NCBI GenBank assembly: GCA_027577595.1
Contig: JANBRJ010000020.1
Coordinates: 124,001-188,000, forward strand
From: Coemansia sp. RSA 487
Taxonomy: Eukaryota; Kickxellomycota; Kickxellomycetes; Kickxellales; Kickxellaceae
Reading direction: 5' to 3'
DNA length: 64,000 nt
Position 1 is the first letter of the stretch; each line of letters opens with the position of its first letter. A program made the position numbers and the translations under genes. Below the pieces are notes generated by a model, which was given only the letters and a program-made list of their open reading frames with translations, had not been told where the DNA came from and did no database searches. Of the stretch, positions 49,323-59,755 are shown piece after piece.

Positions 49323-52300
49323 ATGGACAAAGATAAAAATCCGGAAGCCGCATCCACTCCGTCGAGTAGCAGCGCAGCTCCGACTGAAACTGTATTGCCG
49401 TTTGATCTTTCTACAAGTATTGAGAGCATCAACATCTCTGGAAGCTCTGGAGGGCCCGTGTCTACATCAGAGTCCAGCACAGGCATCGACACCAGTGCCC
49501 TCTCCACCGATCTAATGCTGAACTTTAATGTGGATTCACTGAACCTTGACAACCTTAGTGGTCTTTCTGGTCTCGACTTTGACGTGTCCAATCTTCTTAC
49601 CCAGGTGAGCAGCCAGGTGCCTGCCACTCTACCGGCTTCTTCTCAAGATGACCCGAATGCTCCATCCACGGTTTCTTCCGGCGAAGTATCGGCGATCACA
49701 ACATCAGTTCCCACTTCTCTAGGGCCTCTGTCCGAAGCACCTCAAAAAACACCAACTGTCGTATCATCATCACTACCAACTGCGACAAAGCCAATTGCCA
49801 CTCCAGCCCCAACACCACAGCCGCCTGCAAAGGTCGCAACACAGACACCTCATGGCGGATCACCTACATCTTCCACACAGCAGCGCTCTAGTGGTGGTCC
49901 TTCCTCTGCTGGCCTCACGAACACAGATAATAAACCAGCCCCCGTGCGCCCAATAAACCCTCAGAAACTACCTACCCAGGCAAATGCTGCCCCATCCGCT
50001 GTGCGACCTCGTCCAGCACGTCCATCTGGCTCGACTTCTGGCGTTGTTGCATCTCCACAGAACCGGCCTCCTTTTTTGGGGCCAACCACGCCAATTCGAC
50101 CTGGTGGTCCGCCAAACACTTCAGGCACGGGGAGATCACTTGTAGTTCGGGCTTCACAGGCAGTATCGGCTGGCGCTAGGCCACGCCCACCGCAGACTAC
50201 TACATCGTCTATGGCTGCTGCTGGTGGTATGCGACCGGTTGTAAGACCTGGAGCCAGGCCACGGACGATCGTCAGGCCAGCACAGCCAGGTGCACATAAT
50301 TCTGCTGTGAGACCCCCGGTCGTAGGTCGTCCGCCGCCTTCACAGAGGCCCGCTGTGCGACCAACTGCACGGCCACCTACTGCTTCCAGCTCGTCTGTAC
50401 CACAGCGCCAACCACCACCGTCAGGAGCTGGAGTCAGGCCCAGTCAGCCCAACCCTTTGCCAAGTCCCACCGTTGCTACTGCAGGGACAAAGGCTTCATC
50501 GCCTCGACCGCCACAGCCGGCGTTATCTTCGCCAACTGTTGCACCCAGTTCGGCGGGCACAGCCGAACCACAACCACAACCTCAACAAAACCAATCACAG
50601 CAACAACAAAAGCCTCAATCGCTTGCTAGATCGTCTGGCGGAAATGAAGTATCTTCTAGCGAAAAGTCTGTCACTGTACCAACAACAGATCGCAAGAATG
50701 AGGAGCCGATAAAAGTAGTTAATACAGATTCCACAGAAGCCAGCTCGGGTGCTGCTGAGACACAAGCTAATGAAGAAGAAGAAAAAGAAGAGGAGCGCTG
50801 CTATCTGACAGAGTCTGTTGTTGTTACCTGTCCGGCGCTTATCGCTCCTCCAAAGGGGTTCGAATTGTTGTACAGCCTGGCTGGTGCGTTTAGATCCCTT
50901 TGCCATGGAGTTTCGCCGACCAATGCAGAATGGTCGTCGTTGAATATCCTTGCTGTTGCATGGCCACAGCTCGAAGTTGCACCGACTGCCGGACGCCGGC
51001 TTGCACAACGCGATATCTCAGATGTTTCGAGTATGACGGCGGCAGACAGCATGCGCTCGTTCGAAGCTCGTCGCCCGCCGTCGTCGGCAATTCATTTGTA
51101 TCGGCTGCATGTTCATCCTCCACCTGCATGGGAGGTCGGTGCGAAAGCGCATTCTATCCAGCCGTCACTTCTTCCTCTTTGCGATCTAAGAATGCAGCAG
51201 CAGTGGGACGAACAGGTATCTCGAGCAAACATGGATCGGCTGATGGATGCTTTTGTAGTCAAGTATCCAGAGTCCCCATCACACAGCCAACAGTATCAAC
51301 AGGACCGCAGCTCTGCGTTGCCAGCTAGTTGGCCTTGCAACACAGTCAATGTTTCTCCACTATCGGGGTGGCATGGAGGCACAAGCCAGGCAGGGATGGG
51401 AGAGCGCATGCGGGTTGCCTCTGCACCCAGATGTACATGGAGCACTGACTGTAGGATGCTGGCTGCGAGCGACCGTGCCGGGCGGTTCGAGATATTCAAG
51501 GTTGACAACGAGCTCAACGCATGGGAATCCGTATACCACGTTGACTTTGACCATCCTGTGATTTCGTTGCTATGGCTGGCAAACACGCGCAAATATGGAA
51601 TCAGCCGTCACCAGACCTCAGGAGGCGGTGGCACGACTAGTAATGGCACTGATACTCCAGCTGCTGCTCCAATTGTGTCACTATCTACCCACCAGGTGAC
51701 TTCGGCAGTGCCACAACAACAACAGCAGCAGCAGCAGCAGCAGAGCAACGAAAGCTCTCGTGATGACACAAAGGATGCATCAGATAGCTCCCGTGGTAAT
51801 TGGGATGTAGATCCCGACATTTACATTCGACGGCTGCCATTCTTTGGGCCGCGGAATACTCAAGGCGAATACGCCTTGGTTGTCCTAACAGCAGATGGCC
51901 AGCTTGTGCTTATTTACCAGCGAGATGAAAAGTGGGTGCGTATAGTGTCGCCTTTGGAGCCGAAGCGCCGAGAGACAAAGGGAACCCCACAAAAGCCCAG
52001 TGCAGGTAAAAACATCGAGAAAAGCAATGGGACTCATACCACAGCCACTACCACCGACGAATCTAGCGCCGACAAGACCAACAGCGACATGGATGATCCA
52101 TGGAGCAATATTCCAAAGGGGCGTATATCGCATGCTGACATGATGCTTGTTTCGAAGAAGTGGATCTATCTAGCGGTACATCGGGCCGGTGCTTCACCCG
52201 TAGAGTACCCACACGAGCCTGGAGCTATCGCCGAAGAGCTGAAGCGGAATGGAAGCATATCTGCGCCTACAGTCGAGGTTTACAGGATCCAGGTTGAATT

Positions 52301-55300
52301 TGCATCGGATTATAGTCCAAGGTTGTTTGCCACACCGCTTGTAGTACAACCTGCCACACTCCCCCTGAAGATGGCTGCGAAGAGCCAAAGTGACTCGGAG
52401 ATGGACGTAGACACAGATACAGACGTCGGTTCCAGCGAAGTCACACATGTGCCACGTGTCACTCACATCAAACTCATTACAGCCCTTAACCCCGAAGTAA
52501 GACCGGTCGATAAGAACATCTTGGGCGAAGAGCACTACTTTCCACTGCTATTTGTATCGCTTAGCAGTCTTGAGACCAGCAACGACAGTAATGCAGCAGC
52601 AGCGTCGCATGGCGACTTTACAACCTATATTCAGATTTGGAAGCTAGAAGGCGCGCCTCACGCGCAGAGGTCTGTCATTGATCTATTTAGGCGGCCTCCT
52701 CCATTGAGGCTTTTGCACATGTGGACAGAGCAGAGACGTGGGCTGCTTCTATCGGTAATGGCAAACCGTGCTGAAAGACAGCAGCTACGCTATTTGTTCG
52801 CGAAGCCCAGCGACAAGGACTACCGTGCACTTATGCTGACGTGGGGTGACGGCAAGGTGGAGATGCTGAAGAATTACCAGGATCACGGAAACAGCACAGA
52901 GGACTCCAAATGCTTTGATCAATGCGTAAAGTCCCTGTCTTTGTCGTCAGAATGGGTTATCGGCAGTGTTCTTAGTCCTCACTATACAACCTATTTCCAG
53001 CTTGCAATGTGCCCACGTACGGTGGATCTGGGCAAGAAGAAAAACAATAGGACCAGAAACAGCACCAACAAGCTAAAGCCCGATTCTGCTGTAGCTTGCG
53101 CTTGGAACCAGGGACATGCTCGGTTTAGACTGGGCTGGACACCCTTCTTTAGCGATATCTCGGATGGCCAGCAGAAGAGCGCAGACACAGAAAGCAGCAT
53201 GGCAAGGAGGTTTATGAATGCCCCAGTACACGCATATTGCGGCGATCTGTTTGCAGTGCGCATTCTGAACAAAGAGGATCCTACAGACCTGGTAGCTATA
53301 CTGGCAAACATGGCCACACACGAGGAAAACCAGCTGCTGCCAGCCGAAGCAGACGGCCCTAACACAGCTTGTACAACCAAGAGAACAAGCGATACAGACG
53401 GCGATAATGCACAATTAAAAGCTTCCGCCGACACAGCAAGTGCAGAATCCGTAAAGTCAGATGGAAAGGGCCAGAGCAACGCTGGGTCTAGCGACTGCGG
53501 CCGCAGGGCAGCAGCTGGGTTTCAAATACCGACCTCGCGAACACTTTCGCTGGCGTTATACCGTGCGTGTACGTTGTTGGCAAATGCACTGAGGGTCAAG
53601 AGTCTTGATCTGGATCCAATGGCATCCACTACACCTTTCATGCGCCGTCTGCTTGGTGCGATCATGCAGATCCATTATCTTGCGCAGCATGATATCCAGG
53701 CCACATCTCTTGGCATCATGCTTCATGTTGCAGCTGTGGTGGAGGCCCGAGTAGCAATTGTTCATGAGGACATAATCCAAAAGGTTTCTGCTAAGCAGCA
53801 AACCCCTTTTGACGTTGCCATAAGCTTTTCCGACGGATGGGTTGAGACATTCCCTTCAGCAGCAGCGCTGGTTCTGTGGTGCATCGACTTGTTTGCAGCT
53901 CTTGCGCGCGACACGTATCTGTACTTTAACGTTCGCTGTCCCGACAGCGAGGGAGCCATGCGCCCACTTTGCGAACTGAGCGGGCCTGCGGACGCGCTTG
54001 TAGCCCGTGAGCTTTCGAATGTGCGTTCCTTCGAAGGCAAGGACTCCACGCCCGATGGTGGATCATGTCTTCCCTCTGGCGGGCTGCCATGCCGTCTTTC
54101 GTTGCTGTTCCATCGGCCAACGTTTGATGCTATCCGCCAGCTTATGACATTTGTTGCGCACGTCGAGTTCGATCTTTTGAAGCGGATCCAGGTGCTGAAC
54201 AGCCTCCCTCCAGCTGCTGCAAATATACCAGAGTATGCAAATATGGTCAGATCGCGGGATATGGTGTTTTCAACAGCCCAGCAGCTAGCCCACGCGCTTG
54301 AGTATCTGCCAGTAAGCATGCCCCGGATGAAAGACTTTTTCTCGGAGGTGCACGATCTATATACGGCAGATGAGGATTGCTTGTCTTTGAGCGCGCAGAC
54401 AATGCTGATCTCGACGTCGACCATCATCGGCCCATTTAGAAAATACCTCCCGCAGCTGGGTCGCAGCTTTTCGCGGTTTGTTTTTGAGCCAGACATGCTC
54501 AACAATCTCGCCGACAAGCCAGCCTCACCAAGTGCACTCGTGTTGCATGATACACGCTGGATGAATGTGGTGATGTGCCGCTCAAACATCCCTGGGCTTG
54601 TGGACGGTGCTGGGGTTTTCGAGACACCATGGCGCGTGGCTGTGCCTGTTGTTGTTACCGACTCAAAGCTCATAGAGGCTGGCAAGGATGCGCTCATACC
54701 AACTGCAGAGCTGGAGGAATGGGAGCGAGAAAAGAGCGAGTTTGAGCGCGCCTTGGATGAGGATAATGTTTTGTTTGATATCGACGATCCTGGGTTTATC
54801 TTTTTCGATACGTCATCTGCTGTGTCTGGTCCAGCAACCGATATTTCTCTGGCTGGGGCACTCCAGAGGCTACGCCAGCAGGATGGATCTTTGCAGATGG
54901 GAGACGGCAATGCGGTCTTTGATTTTGCTGCTAGAGCTGCAGCTTTGGCACCTGTGAGGATCACAACAAAGGTGCCAGATTTTTCCGATGTGTTCGACTC
55001 TCACACAGCAAGCCAGACGACGATTCTTGACACAAACATTGACCATCTGTTCAATATGCCGATGTTTCTTGATTCAGTCCACGCGCGGACAGTCTATACG
55101 GAGTTTAGCGTTAGTGAGACGCCAAGCACGAATCAGTCAACCAGGCGGCCATTCACAAGATCGAGCTCTGTGGCCACCTACTCCTCGTGCGCGACGCCAC
55201 ATAGCCTGGGCGCGTCGAATAGCAGCAATTCATGGACTCCGCCCTTTGTCGAGGCAAACGAGACCACTAGGGCGGTAGCAAGCAGGAAGCGGCATGGGAA

Positions 55301-56009
55301 CGTGCAGCATTTTGTGCCACAGTACTCGAGTACATGGTCTGGAAGTGGTGGCGGCGACGAGATGAGCTCTGGATGGCAGTTCATTAGCACACCGCGGGAC
55401 CCAAAGCTGCATGTGCCCACGCTTCTGGAACAGCATGCGTACTCTTTGGCAGTACTGCACTACAAACATGTTCAAAGGCAAAACCTGCATCGATCCAATA
55501 GCAGCGAAGGCAGTGACCATGCCAAGAGTGCTGTCGCGCCGTTTGATACAGCGCCCATTTTGTCTTCAAACAGCGATGATGACGACGGAATGTCTTATTG
55601 TATTGACTGGGCACGGTCCGATGGAATAGTGATTGAGAGCCCAGCGCAGCCTGGCATCCATAGTTTGGCGATATCGGCTGCGGGGGCTTCTGGTCCTGGT
55701 GCTACCACATCTGGATATGGCAGAGCTCAGGAGAGCGCAAACTCGGATGCGCTCTTGAGTAAGTACCGCAAGCAGCTCAAGAATGCATCGAGCAGCCACG
55801 CAGACCGTGTTGATGTAGTGCGTAAGACGATGCTTTCTACAGAAGCACCAGTAAAGATGTGTTTGCGCTGTGGACACATTACACGAAGAAGCCTGGGCAA
55901 TACCGACGTTGCAGCAGGGCACACGAATGGCGTTCCAGGTAGCGATATCAGTTGGGTGCACCGGTTTGATATACTTTGCGTATGTGGAGGTTCATGGATA
56001 TCAGTATAG
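49323..56009 (+). CDS. MED16: Mediator tail subunit Med16 (Sin4), very long
   Basis: Subunit of the Mediator tail module linking activators to RNA polymerase II. 2228 residues, roughly twice the usual Med16. The first about 480 residues are Pro/Ser/Thr/Gln-rich disorder. Conserved sequence starts near CPALIAPPKGFELLYSLAGAF and continues through a WD40-like region (WSTDCRMLAASDRAGRFEIF). A Q10 run at 51714-51743 and acidic/Ser loops interrupt it. The C-terminal domain ends CLRCG...CVCGGSW (Cys2180, 2183, 2219, 2221), a zinc-binding pair typical of Med16. No intron within the coding part. The open frame upstream of ATG 49323 starts with TTG. Confidence 0.83.
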   Translation: MDKDKNPEAASTPSSSSAAPTETVLPFDLSTSIESINISGSSGGPVSTSESSTGIDTSALSTDLMLNFNVDSLNLDNLSGLSGLDFDVSNLLTQVSSQVPATLPASSQDDPNAPSTVSSGEVSAITTSVPTSLGPLSEAPQKTPTVVSSSLPTATKPIATPAPTPQPPAKVATQTPHGGSPTSSTQQRSSGGPSSAGLTNTDNKPAPVRPINPQKLPTQANAAPSAVRPRPARPSGSTSGVVASPQNRPPFLGPTTPIRPGGPPNTSGTGRSLVVRASQAVSAGARPRPPQTTTSSMAAAGGMRPVVRPGARPRTIVRPAQPGAHNSAVRPPVVGRPPPSQRPAVRPTARPPTASSSSVPQRQPPPSGAGVRPSQPNPLPSPTVATAGTKASSPRPPQPALSSPTVAPSSAGTAEPQPQPQQNQSQQQQKPQSLARSSGGNEVSSSEKSVTVPTTDRKNEEPIKVVNTDSTEASSGAAETQANEEEEKEEERCYLTESVVVTCPALIAPPKGFELLYSLAGAFRSLCHGVSPTNAEWSSLNILAVAWPQLEVAPTAGRRLAQRDISDVSSMTAADSMRSFEARRPPSSAIHLYRLHVHPPPAWEVGAKAHSIQPSLLPLCDLRMQQQWDEQVSRANMDRLMDAFVVKYPESPSHSQQYQQDRSSALPASWPCNTVNVSPLSGWHGGTSQAGMGERMRVASAPRCTWSTDCRMLAASDRAGRFEIFKVDNELNAWESVYHVDFDHPVISLLWLANTRKYGISRHQTSGGGGTTSNGTDTPAAAPIVSLSTHQVTSAVPQQQQQQQQQQSNESSRDDTKDASDSSRGNWDVDPDIYIRRLPFFGPRNTQGEYALVVLTADGQLVLIYQRDEKWVRIVSPLEPKRRETKGTPQKPSAGKNIEKSNGTHTTATTTDESSADKTNSDMDDPWSNIPKGRISHADMMLVSKKWIYLAVHRAGASPVEYPHEPGAIAEELKRNGSISAPTVEVYRIQVEFASDYSPRLFATPLVVQPATLPLKMAAKSQSDSEMDVDTDTDVGSSEVTHVPRVTHIKLITALNPEVRPVDKNILGEEHYFPLLFVSLSSLETSNDSNAAAASHGDFTTYIQIWKLEGAPHAQRSVIDLFRRPPPLRLLHMWTEQRRGLLLSVMANRAERQQLRYLFAKPSDKDYRALMLTWGDGKVEMLKNYQDHGNSTEDSKCFDQCVKSLSLSSEWVIGSVLSPHYTTYFQLAMCPRTVDLGKKKNNRTRNSTNKLKPDSAVACAWNQGHARFRLGWTPFFSDISDGQQKSADTESSMARRFMNAPVHAYCGDLFAVRILNKEDPTDLVAILANMATHEENQLLPAEADGPNTACTTKRTSDTDGDNAQLKASADTASAESVKSDGKGQSNAGSSDCGRRAAAGFQIPTSRTLSLALYRACTLLANALRVKSLDLDPMASTTPFMRRLLGAIMQIHYLAQHDIQATSLGIMLHVAAVVEARVAIVHEDIIQKVSAKQQTPFDVAISFSDGWVETFPSAAALVLWCIDLFAALARDTYLYFNVRCPDSEGAMRPLCELSGPADALVARELSNVRSFEGKDSTPDGGSCLPSGGLPCRLSLLFHRPTFDAIRQLMTFVAHVEFDLLKRIQVLNSLPPAAANIPEYANMVRSRDMVFSTAQQLAHALEYLPVSMPRMKDFFSEVHDLYTADEDCLSLSAQTMLISTSTIIGPFRKYLPQLGRSFSRFVFEPDMLNNLADKPASPSALVLHDTRWMNVVMCRSNIPGLVDGAGVFETPWRVAVPVVVTDSKLIEAGKDALIPTAELEEWEREKSEFERALDEDNVLFDIDDPGFIFFDTSSAVSGPATDISLAGALQRLRQQDGSLQMGDGNAVFDFAARAAALAPVRITTKVPDFSDVFDSHTASQTTILDTNIDHLFNMPMFLDSVHARTVYTEFSVSETPSTNQSTRRPFTRSSSVATYSSCATPHSLGASNSSNSWTPPFVEANETTRAVASRKRHGNVQHFVPQYSSTWSGSGGGDEMSSGWQFISTPRDPKLHVPTLLEQHAYSLAVLHYKHVQRQNLHRSNSSEGSDHAKSAVAPFDTAPILSSNSDDDDGMSYCIDWARSDGIVIESPAQPGIHSLAISAAGASGPGATTSGYGRAQESANSDALLSKYRKQLKNASSSHADRVDVVRKTMLSTEAPVKMCLRCGHITRRSLGNTDVAAGHTNGVPGSDISWVHRFDILCVCGGSWISV
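51714..51743 (+). repeat. CAA/CAG polyglutamine microsatellite
   Basis: Three CAA then seven CAG codons in frame within MED16, coding ten Gln. A likely length-polymorphic site. Confidence 0.9.
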
Positions 56010-56103
56010 TATTATTCGAGTATTTTTTCTTTTCTTTTCAACAAAAGGTTGTTTTGCTTCTCAAAATGGAATAGAGTGGAGGGAGTGGTTCAAAAGATAC
56101 AGT

Positions 56104-57369
56104 TTACTTTGGGTTTCGACCACCACGCTGGAGTTGAGGAGCGCTTGGCTTTGGCGCAAAAAGAGACAGAGACTCCGAGCCACCAGCAGAAATGTTATGC
56201 TCCTCCAATGAACGCCGCGGCGACAGCAGAACGCTGCGTGGTCTCCGTGAAATGCGCCTGGATGAGCCAGTAGAGCTGCCACCAGCTCCAAGCACGCCAG
56301 CCCCTGATGAGCCTGGCGTGGTTGGTGGCAGCACAAAGTAGTCATGGTGGTGGCCAGAGCCCCGGCGGGCCAGCGACGATGGTGTGCTGGCAGTGCTGCT
56401 GGCGCCGGAGCTGACGGACTGTGATCTGCGTGGACGCGTGGCTCCGTCGGAGATGGCAGATCTGATGGAGCTGGGGACCGGATCGTCCAGGTAAAGATCG
56501 TCGACGCGCATTCCCAGCCGCTGGCGCAAAGACACAAGCTCCTTCTTGTATATTTGGCTCTGGTTGTAGCACGACACAAGCTCGCGCTCGGCATCGGCGA
56601 GCCTGAGCCGCAGCGAGTTTACGTCAGCCTTTAGTGTTTCGGTGATGCCCACCGAGCTAGCGCTTGCGCCGCCAAACGACGAGACCGACGACGACCGCGA
56701 GTGCGATTTGACCCACCGCGGGGACACTGCGCCGGCTGCTACGGGTGCGCTGGGCACCCCTGCGCTGTGGCCGATTCCGCCTGGAATGCCTGTGGAGGAA
56801 ATGTGCAGCATTGGGCTCATGCTCCCGCTTAATCGCCTGCTCTGGTTGAACACGCGCTCCTGCTCGTGCTCAATGGCACACTCCAGAGACACCTTTTCGC
56901 GTGCCATCGTTTCCAGCCGCTGCTGCAGCTCGGAGATTGTGGTGTCGCTGCTGTTGCTGGTGCTGTTGTTGCCTACGCTGTGCTGTTGCGTAATCACCGG
57001 CGTGATCTTTGACGAAACCCGGCTACGTGATTTTGAACGGTTGCGACCATCAGTACTCCCCACCGCTGCCTTTCCCGAGCCGCTGCTTGCAGCTTGCGTG
57101 CTGCTGCGCTCAACACCACCAGACTGTCTTGCTTTGAGTGTTCTGGCTGTGCTTTTATGGCCGAGGCTGTCGTCATCGCCCATCTTGTCTGGAACCCTTG
57201 GGAACGCTGTGCCAGAGAACCGTACCTCCTGGTTCAGCTCTCGCCCACACTCATTCAGTTGCAGGGTAGGTCTGGGCAGTATTGTGTCTGCTGTTGCTGC
57301 TGCTGTTGTTGCCGCCGCCGCTGCCGCCGCCGCAAGTACCGTGTCCTGTGTGTTGTCTTTCGAGCTCAT
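56104..57369 (-). CDS. Unrecognised coiled-coil, Ser-rich protein
   Basis: 421 residues from MSSKDNTQ at 57369. An Ala/Thr run (about 12-26) precedes Ser/Arg-rich disorder. Two coiled-coil segments are visible: about 144-180 (ISELQQRLETMAREKVSLEC) and about 244-288 (LKADVNSLRLRLADAERELV, then KKELVSLRQRLGMRVDDLYL). The tail has many RxxS and SPRR-like sites, possible kinase targets (SVLLSPRRSLEEH). I do not recognise the family. Convergent with MED16 (94 bp between stops). The open frame extends to 57546 but the added residues are unlike the rest. Confidence 0.65.
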   Translation of the reverse strand: MSSKDNTQDTVLAAAAAAAATTAAATADTILPRPTLQLNECGRELNQEVRFSGTAFPRVPDKMGDDDSLGHKSTARTLKARQSGGVERSSTQAASSGSGKAAVGSTDGRNRSKSRSRVSSKITPVITQQHSVGNNSTSNSSDTTISELQQRLETMAREKVSLECAIEHEQERVFNQSRRLSGSMSPMLHISSTGIPGGIGHSAGVPSAPVAAGAVSPRWVKSHSRSSSVSSFGGASASSVGITETLKADVNSLRLRLADAERELVSCYNQSQIYKKELVSLRQRLGMRVDDLYLDDPVPSSIRSAISDGATRPRRSQSVSSGASSTASTPSSLARRGSGHHHDYFVLPPTTPGSSGAGVLGAGGSSTGSSRRISRRPRSVLLSPRRSLEEHNISAGGSESLSLFAPKPSAPQLQRGGRNPK

Positions 57370-58323
57370 TGAAAAAGATAGAACAATCCAAAGTTGGAAA
57401 CCAAATATAAAAGGAAAGAGCAACGGAAAGCAAGAAAGAGCAAAATAAGTATTCTCTGCCATCTTTTCCCTTTTTGCGTCTGGCCAATGGGAACATCCCA
57501 TCTCCATGCCTTCTTTAAGTGCATCGCATTCACATCCCTTATACATCTCTTTTCATAACGCTCTTTTCGTTTGAAGCTGACAGCGACTCGAAAATATCAT
57601 ACATATAATACACAAGCGCCACTTATCCAACATTGAAAATATTCCTGCTGACTGCCGTGCATCTGTAGACACCATATGTGACGTCACAATACAGTAGTAT
57701 ATGAATGGCCAAAAACGTGGTTGTGGAGATTCACTTCCACAGTGGTGAGCAAATGTTTTTTCCGTGCACAGTATATGGATCGTGTTTGAACCTGCAATGC
57801 AGTGGCCAAAGCAGCCGGTTGGCGTGTAAGCGTTGCAGCTGTTGTTTTGATCGTGATTCAGCGAAAACACAGCAAGCAGCGTGGTTGCAAACGATGGGAG
57901 ACAGCACAAACGTTATTGCGTAAAGCCAAAGACCAAGAAAAAGCGATAGGAAGCTCAAAGAAAACAATCTGCTATACAGTGTATAGCTGGTGTTGGTGTT
58001 GTTGGATCTCTCTTCCTGTTAACCGATGTTTGTTTACTATATGGTCTTGCTGTCACTAGTATCTTTTATGCACTCTCGTTTTCTGTCGCTGTTTGTTTTG
58101 TAAGTTAATAAACACAATCTATACCACACTTCTATTCTCAGCAGTATACAGAGGTTTCAGAGCTCAATTTATTCCCCTTCAAAAAAGGATAGTAATAAGT
58201 TTGGCAAGTAAAAAACAACAAAAACAACAATGTGCCATATCAGAGCAAAGGGGCATTATAGCACAACTGGCGGTGATTGTTTAGCCAAATAGAGAGCAAA
58301 CTCCGTCTTTGTCAAGCAGAAGA
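57370..58323. other. Intergenic
   Basis: About 950 bp between two minus-strand genes. Open frames of up to 118 codons on both strands overlap one another and show no domain. No gene called. Confidence 0.45.
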
Positions 58324-59265
58324 CTAATTGTCTGGCTTAAAGTCATTGGCATTCTTGTGCATGTATTCCTTAACCGACATTGGAGTCTTGCCGATCAGTT
58401 TGCACAGGTCGTCAGTCTTCCTGTCAAGAAGACCCATTGAAACGGCATCAAGCATGTCGCCAATGAACTCGGCAACATTGGAACAAACGCGGCTCTTGGA
58501 CTTGAGGTACTCCACCACATCATCGCGATCAACCTGGCTGTAGTCGACGTCCATGTCAATTGCGCTGGATACGCTCTGAGCAACTGCATTGAAGTCAACA
58601 GTGCTTGGGCCAGTCAGCTCGTAGGTGCCTGGAGGGAACTTCGGATCAATAAGCATGTTATACAACCCAAGTGCTCCATCGGCCTCGACAACGGGCACAA
58701 ACTTGGCATTCTTATCGGCAGACAGGCAGAGCTGATGATCGGTTGCAATCTGGTGACGGAAGAGCCACAGCATGTCAATATGGATTGAGCAGCGCATAAG
58801 TGATGCAACCTCGACCTTGCCCTTGACCTTTTCGAATCCATCCTCCATCTTGCAGAGCGGCTTGATGTAAGGCATCTTACCAAGTTCCTTGATATTGATC
58901 TTGGAGCACAGAACCAGACCTCTGACCTTTGCCTTTTCAGCAGCATGAAGATACACACATGGGTCGCCATCACACCATTTGTCATCGCTGACTGGTGGGA
59001 TAACAACAACAATGTCCGCCTTGCTATAGGCCTTGACAATGCCGTCGCAGTCATCAATCGACAGTTTGACAGGCTCTGCGCCCTGTTGCTTGAGCAAATG
59101 CACGAGCTCGTTCTCCTTGTAATAGCCGACAATAACCTTGCTAAAGTGCTCTCCCTTCTTCTTTAGGATCGTGTGGGCAATCATATACCCCGGGAAAATA
59201 TCACATCCCGTAACCAAGACTGTCTTGCGAGAAGAGTTGCTGATAATCGACGAAAAAGTGCTCAT
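58324..59265 (-). CDS. NmrA-like NAD(P)-binding protein
   Basis: 313 residues with a Rossmann start KTVLVTGCDIFPGYMIAHTI, then ADIVVVIPPVSDD and a C-terminal substrate-domain-like segment YELTGPSTVDFNAVAQSVSS, as in the NmrA/HSCARG atypical SDR group (redox sensors and reductases). The dinucleotide loop is TGCDIFPG rather than GxxGxxG. The usual catalytic Tyr-x3-Lys is not evident, which is common in this group. Function unknown. It is divergent from the Gfo/Idh/MocA gene with a 490-bp shared promoter. Confidence 0.75.
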   Translation of the reverse strand: MSTFSSIISNSSRKTVLVTGCDIFPGYMIAHTILKKKGEHFSKVIVGYYKENELVHLLKQQGAEPVKLSIDDCDGIVKAYSKADIVVVIPPVSDDKWCDGDPCVYLHAAEKAKVRGLVLCSKINIKELGKMPYIKPLCKMEDGFEKVKGKVEVASLMRCSIHIDMLWLFRHQIATDHQLCLSADKNAKFVPVVEADGALGLYNMLIDPKFPPGTYELTGPSTVDFNAVAQSVSSAIDMDVDYSQVDRDDVVEYLKSKSRVCSNVAEFIGDMLDAVSMGLLDRKTDDLCKLIGKTPMSVKEYMHKNANDFKPDN

Positions 59266-59755
59266 GTTTTTTTTTTCAAAAAAAGGAATAAATGCTAGTA
59301 AAATGAATGTGTTGAGGTTTTTTTTATCGCTATATAGTGTTTGTTAGCTGAACAGACGAAAAACTATTTAGCGCTGTTTCTTGGCTAAAGAAAAAACTAT
59401 ATGTTTTGGTTTAGCTTGAAAACACAAGGTATTTATATGTTTTCTCATAACGAAATACAGCAGCATTTCAAACATTCTCCTTTTGATATCAGCATGTGTG
59501 TTTACGAAAATTTTATAGTTCAAATTTGATGCAAATCATAAAATCATAGTGTGTATTATTTGCCCCCCTTATCCGCAAAATGTTAATATTCCAATTTCCC
59601 TTTTCATATTTTTATCCCCATTGATTTGTCATCTAGGTTTTCATCTGGGTTTTCATCTAGGTTTCATCTTTTTCTTTATTTTCGTTATCTTTTTGTTTGA
59701 CAAATCGCTTAAATACAGTACTTTCCTTTCATTGTTTTTCTTTTCTTTGAACAAG
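59266..59755. other. Bidirectional promoter between two oxidoreductases
   Basis: 490 bp between divergent genes. T-rich, with three tandem copies of the 12-mer TCATCTAGGTTT (middle copy TCATCTGGGTTT) at 59629-59664, about 90 bp before the plus-strand ATG. Confidence 0.6.
59629..59664 (+). repeat. 12-bp tandem repeat, three copies
   Basis: TCATCTAGGTTT, TCATCTGGGTTT, TCATCTAGGTTT in exact tandem, followed by a partial copy. Located in the leader or promoter of the Gfo/Idh/MocA gene. Confidence 0.85.

Noticed and set aside
57553-57909. 118-codon minus-strand Cys-rich frame
   Set aside because: No signal peptide or Cys spacing pattern of a known small secreted family, and it is overlapped by plus-strand frames.
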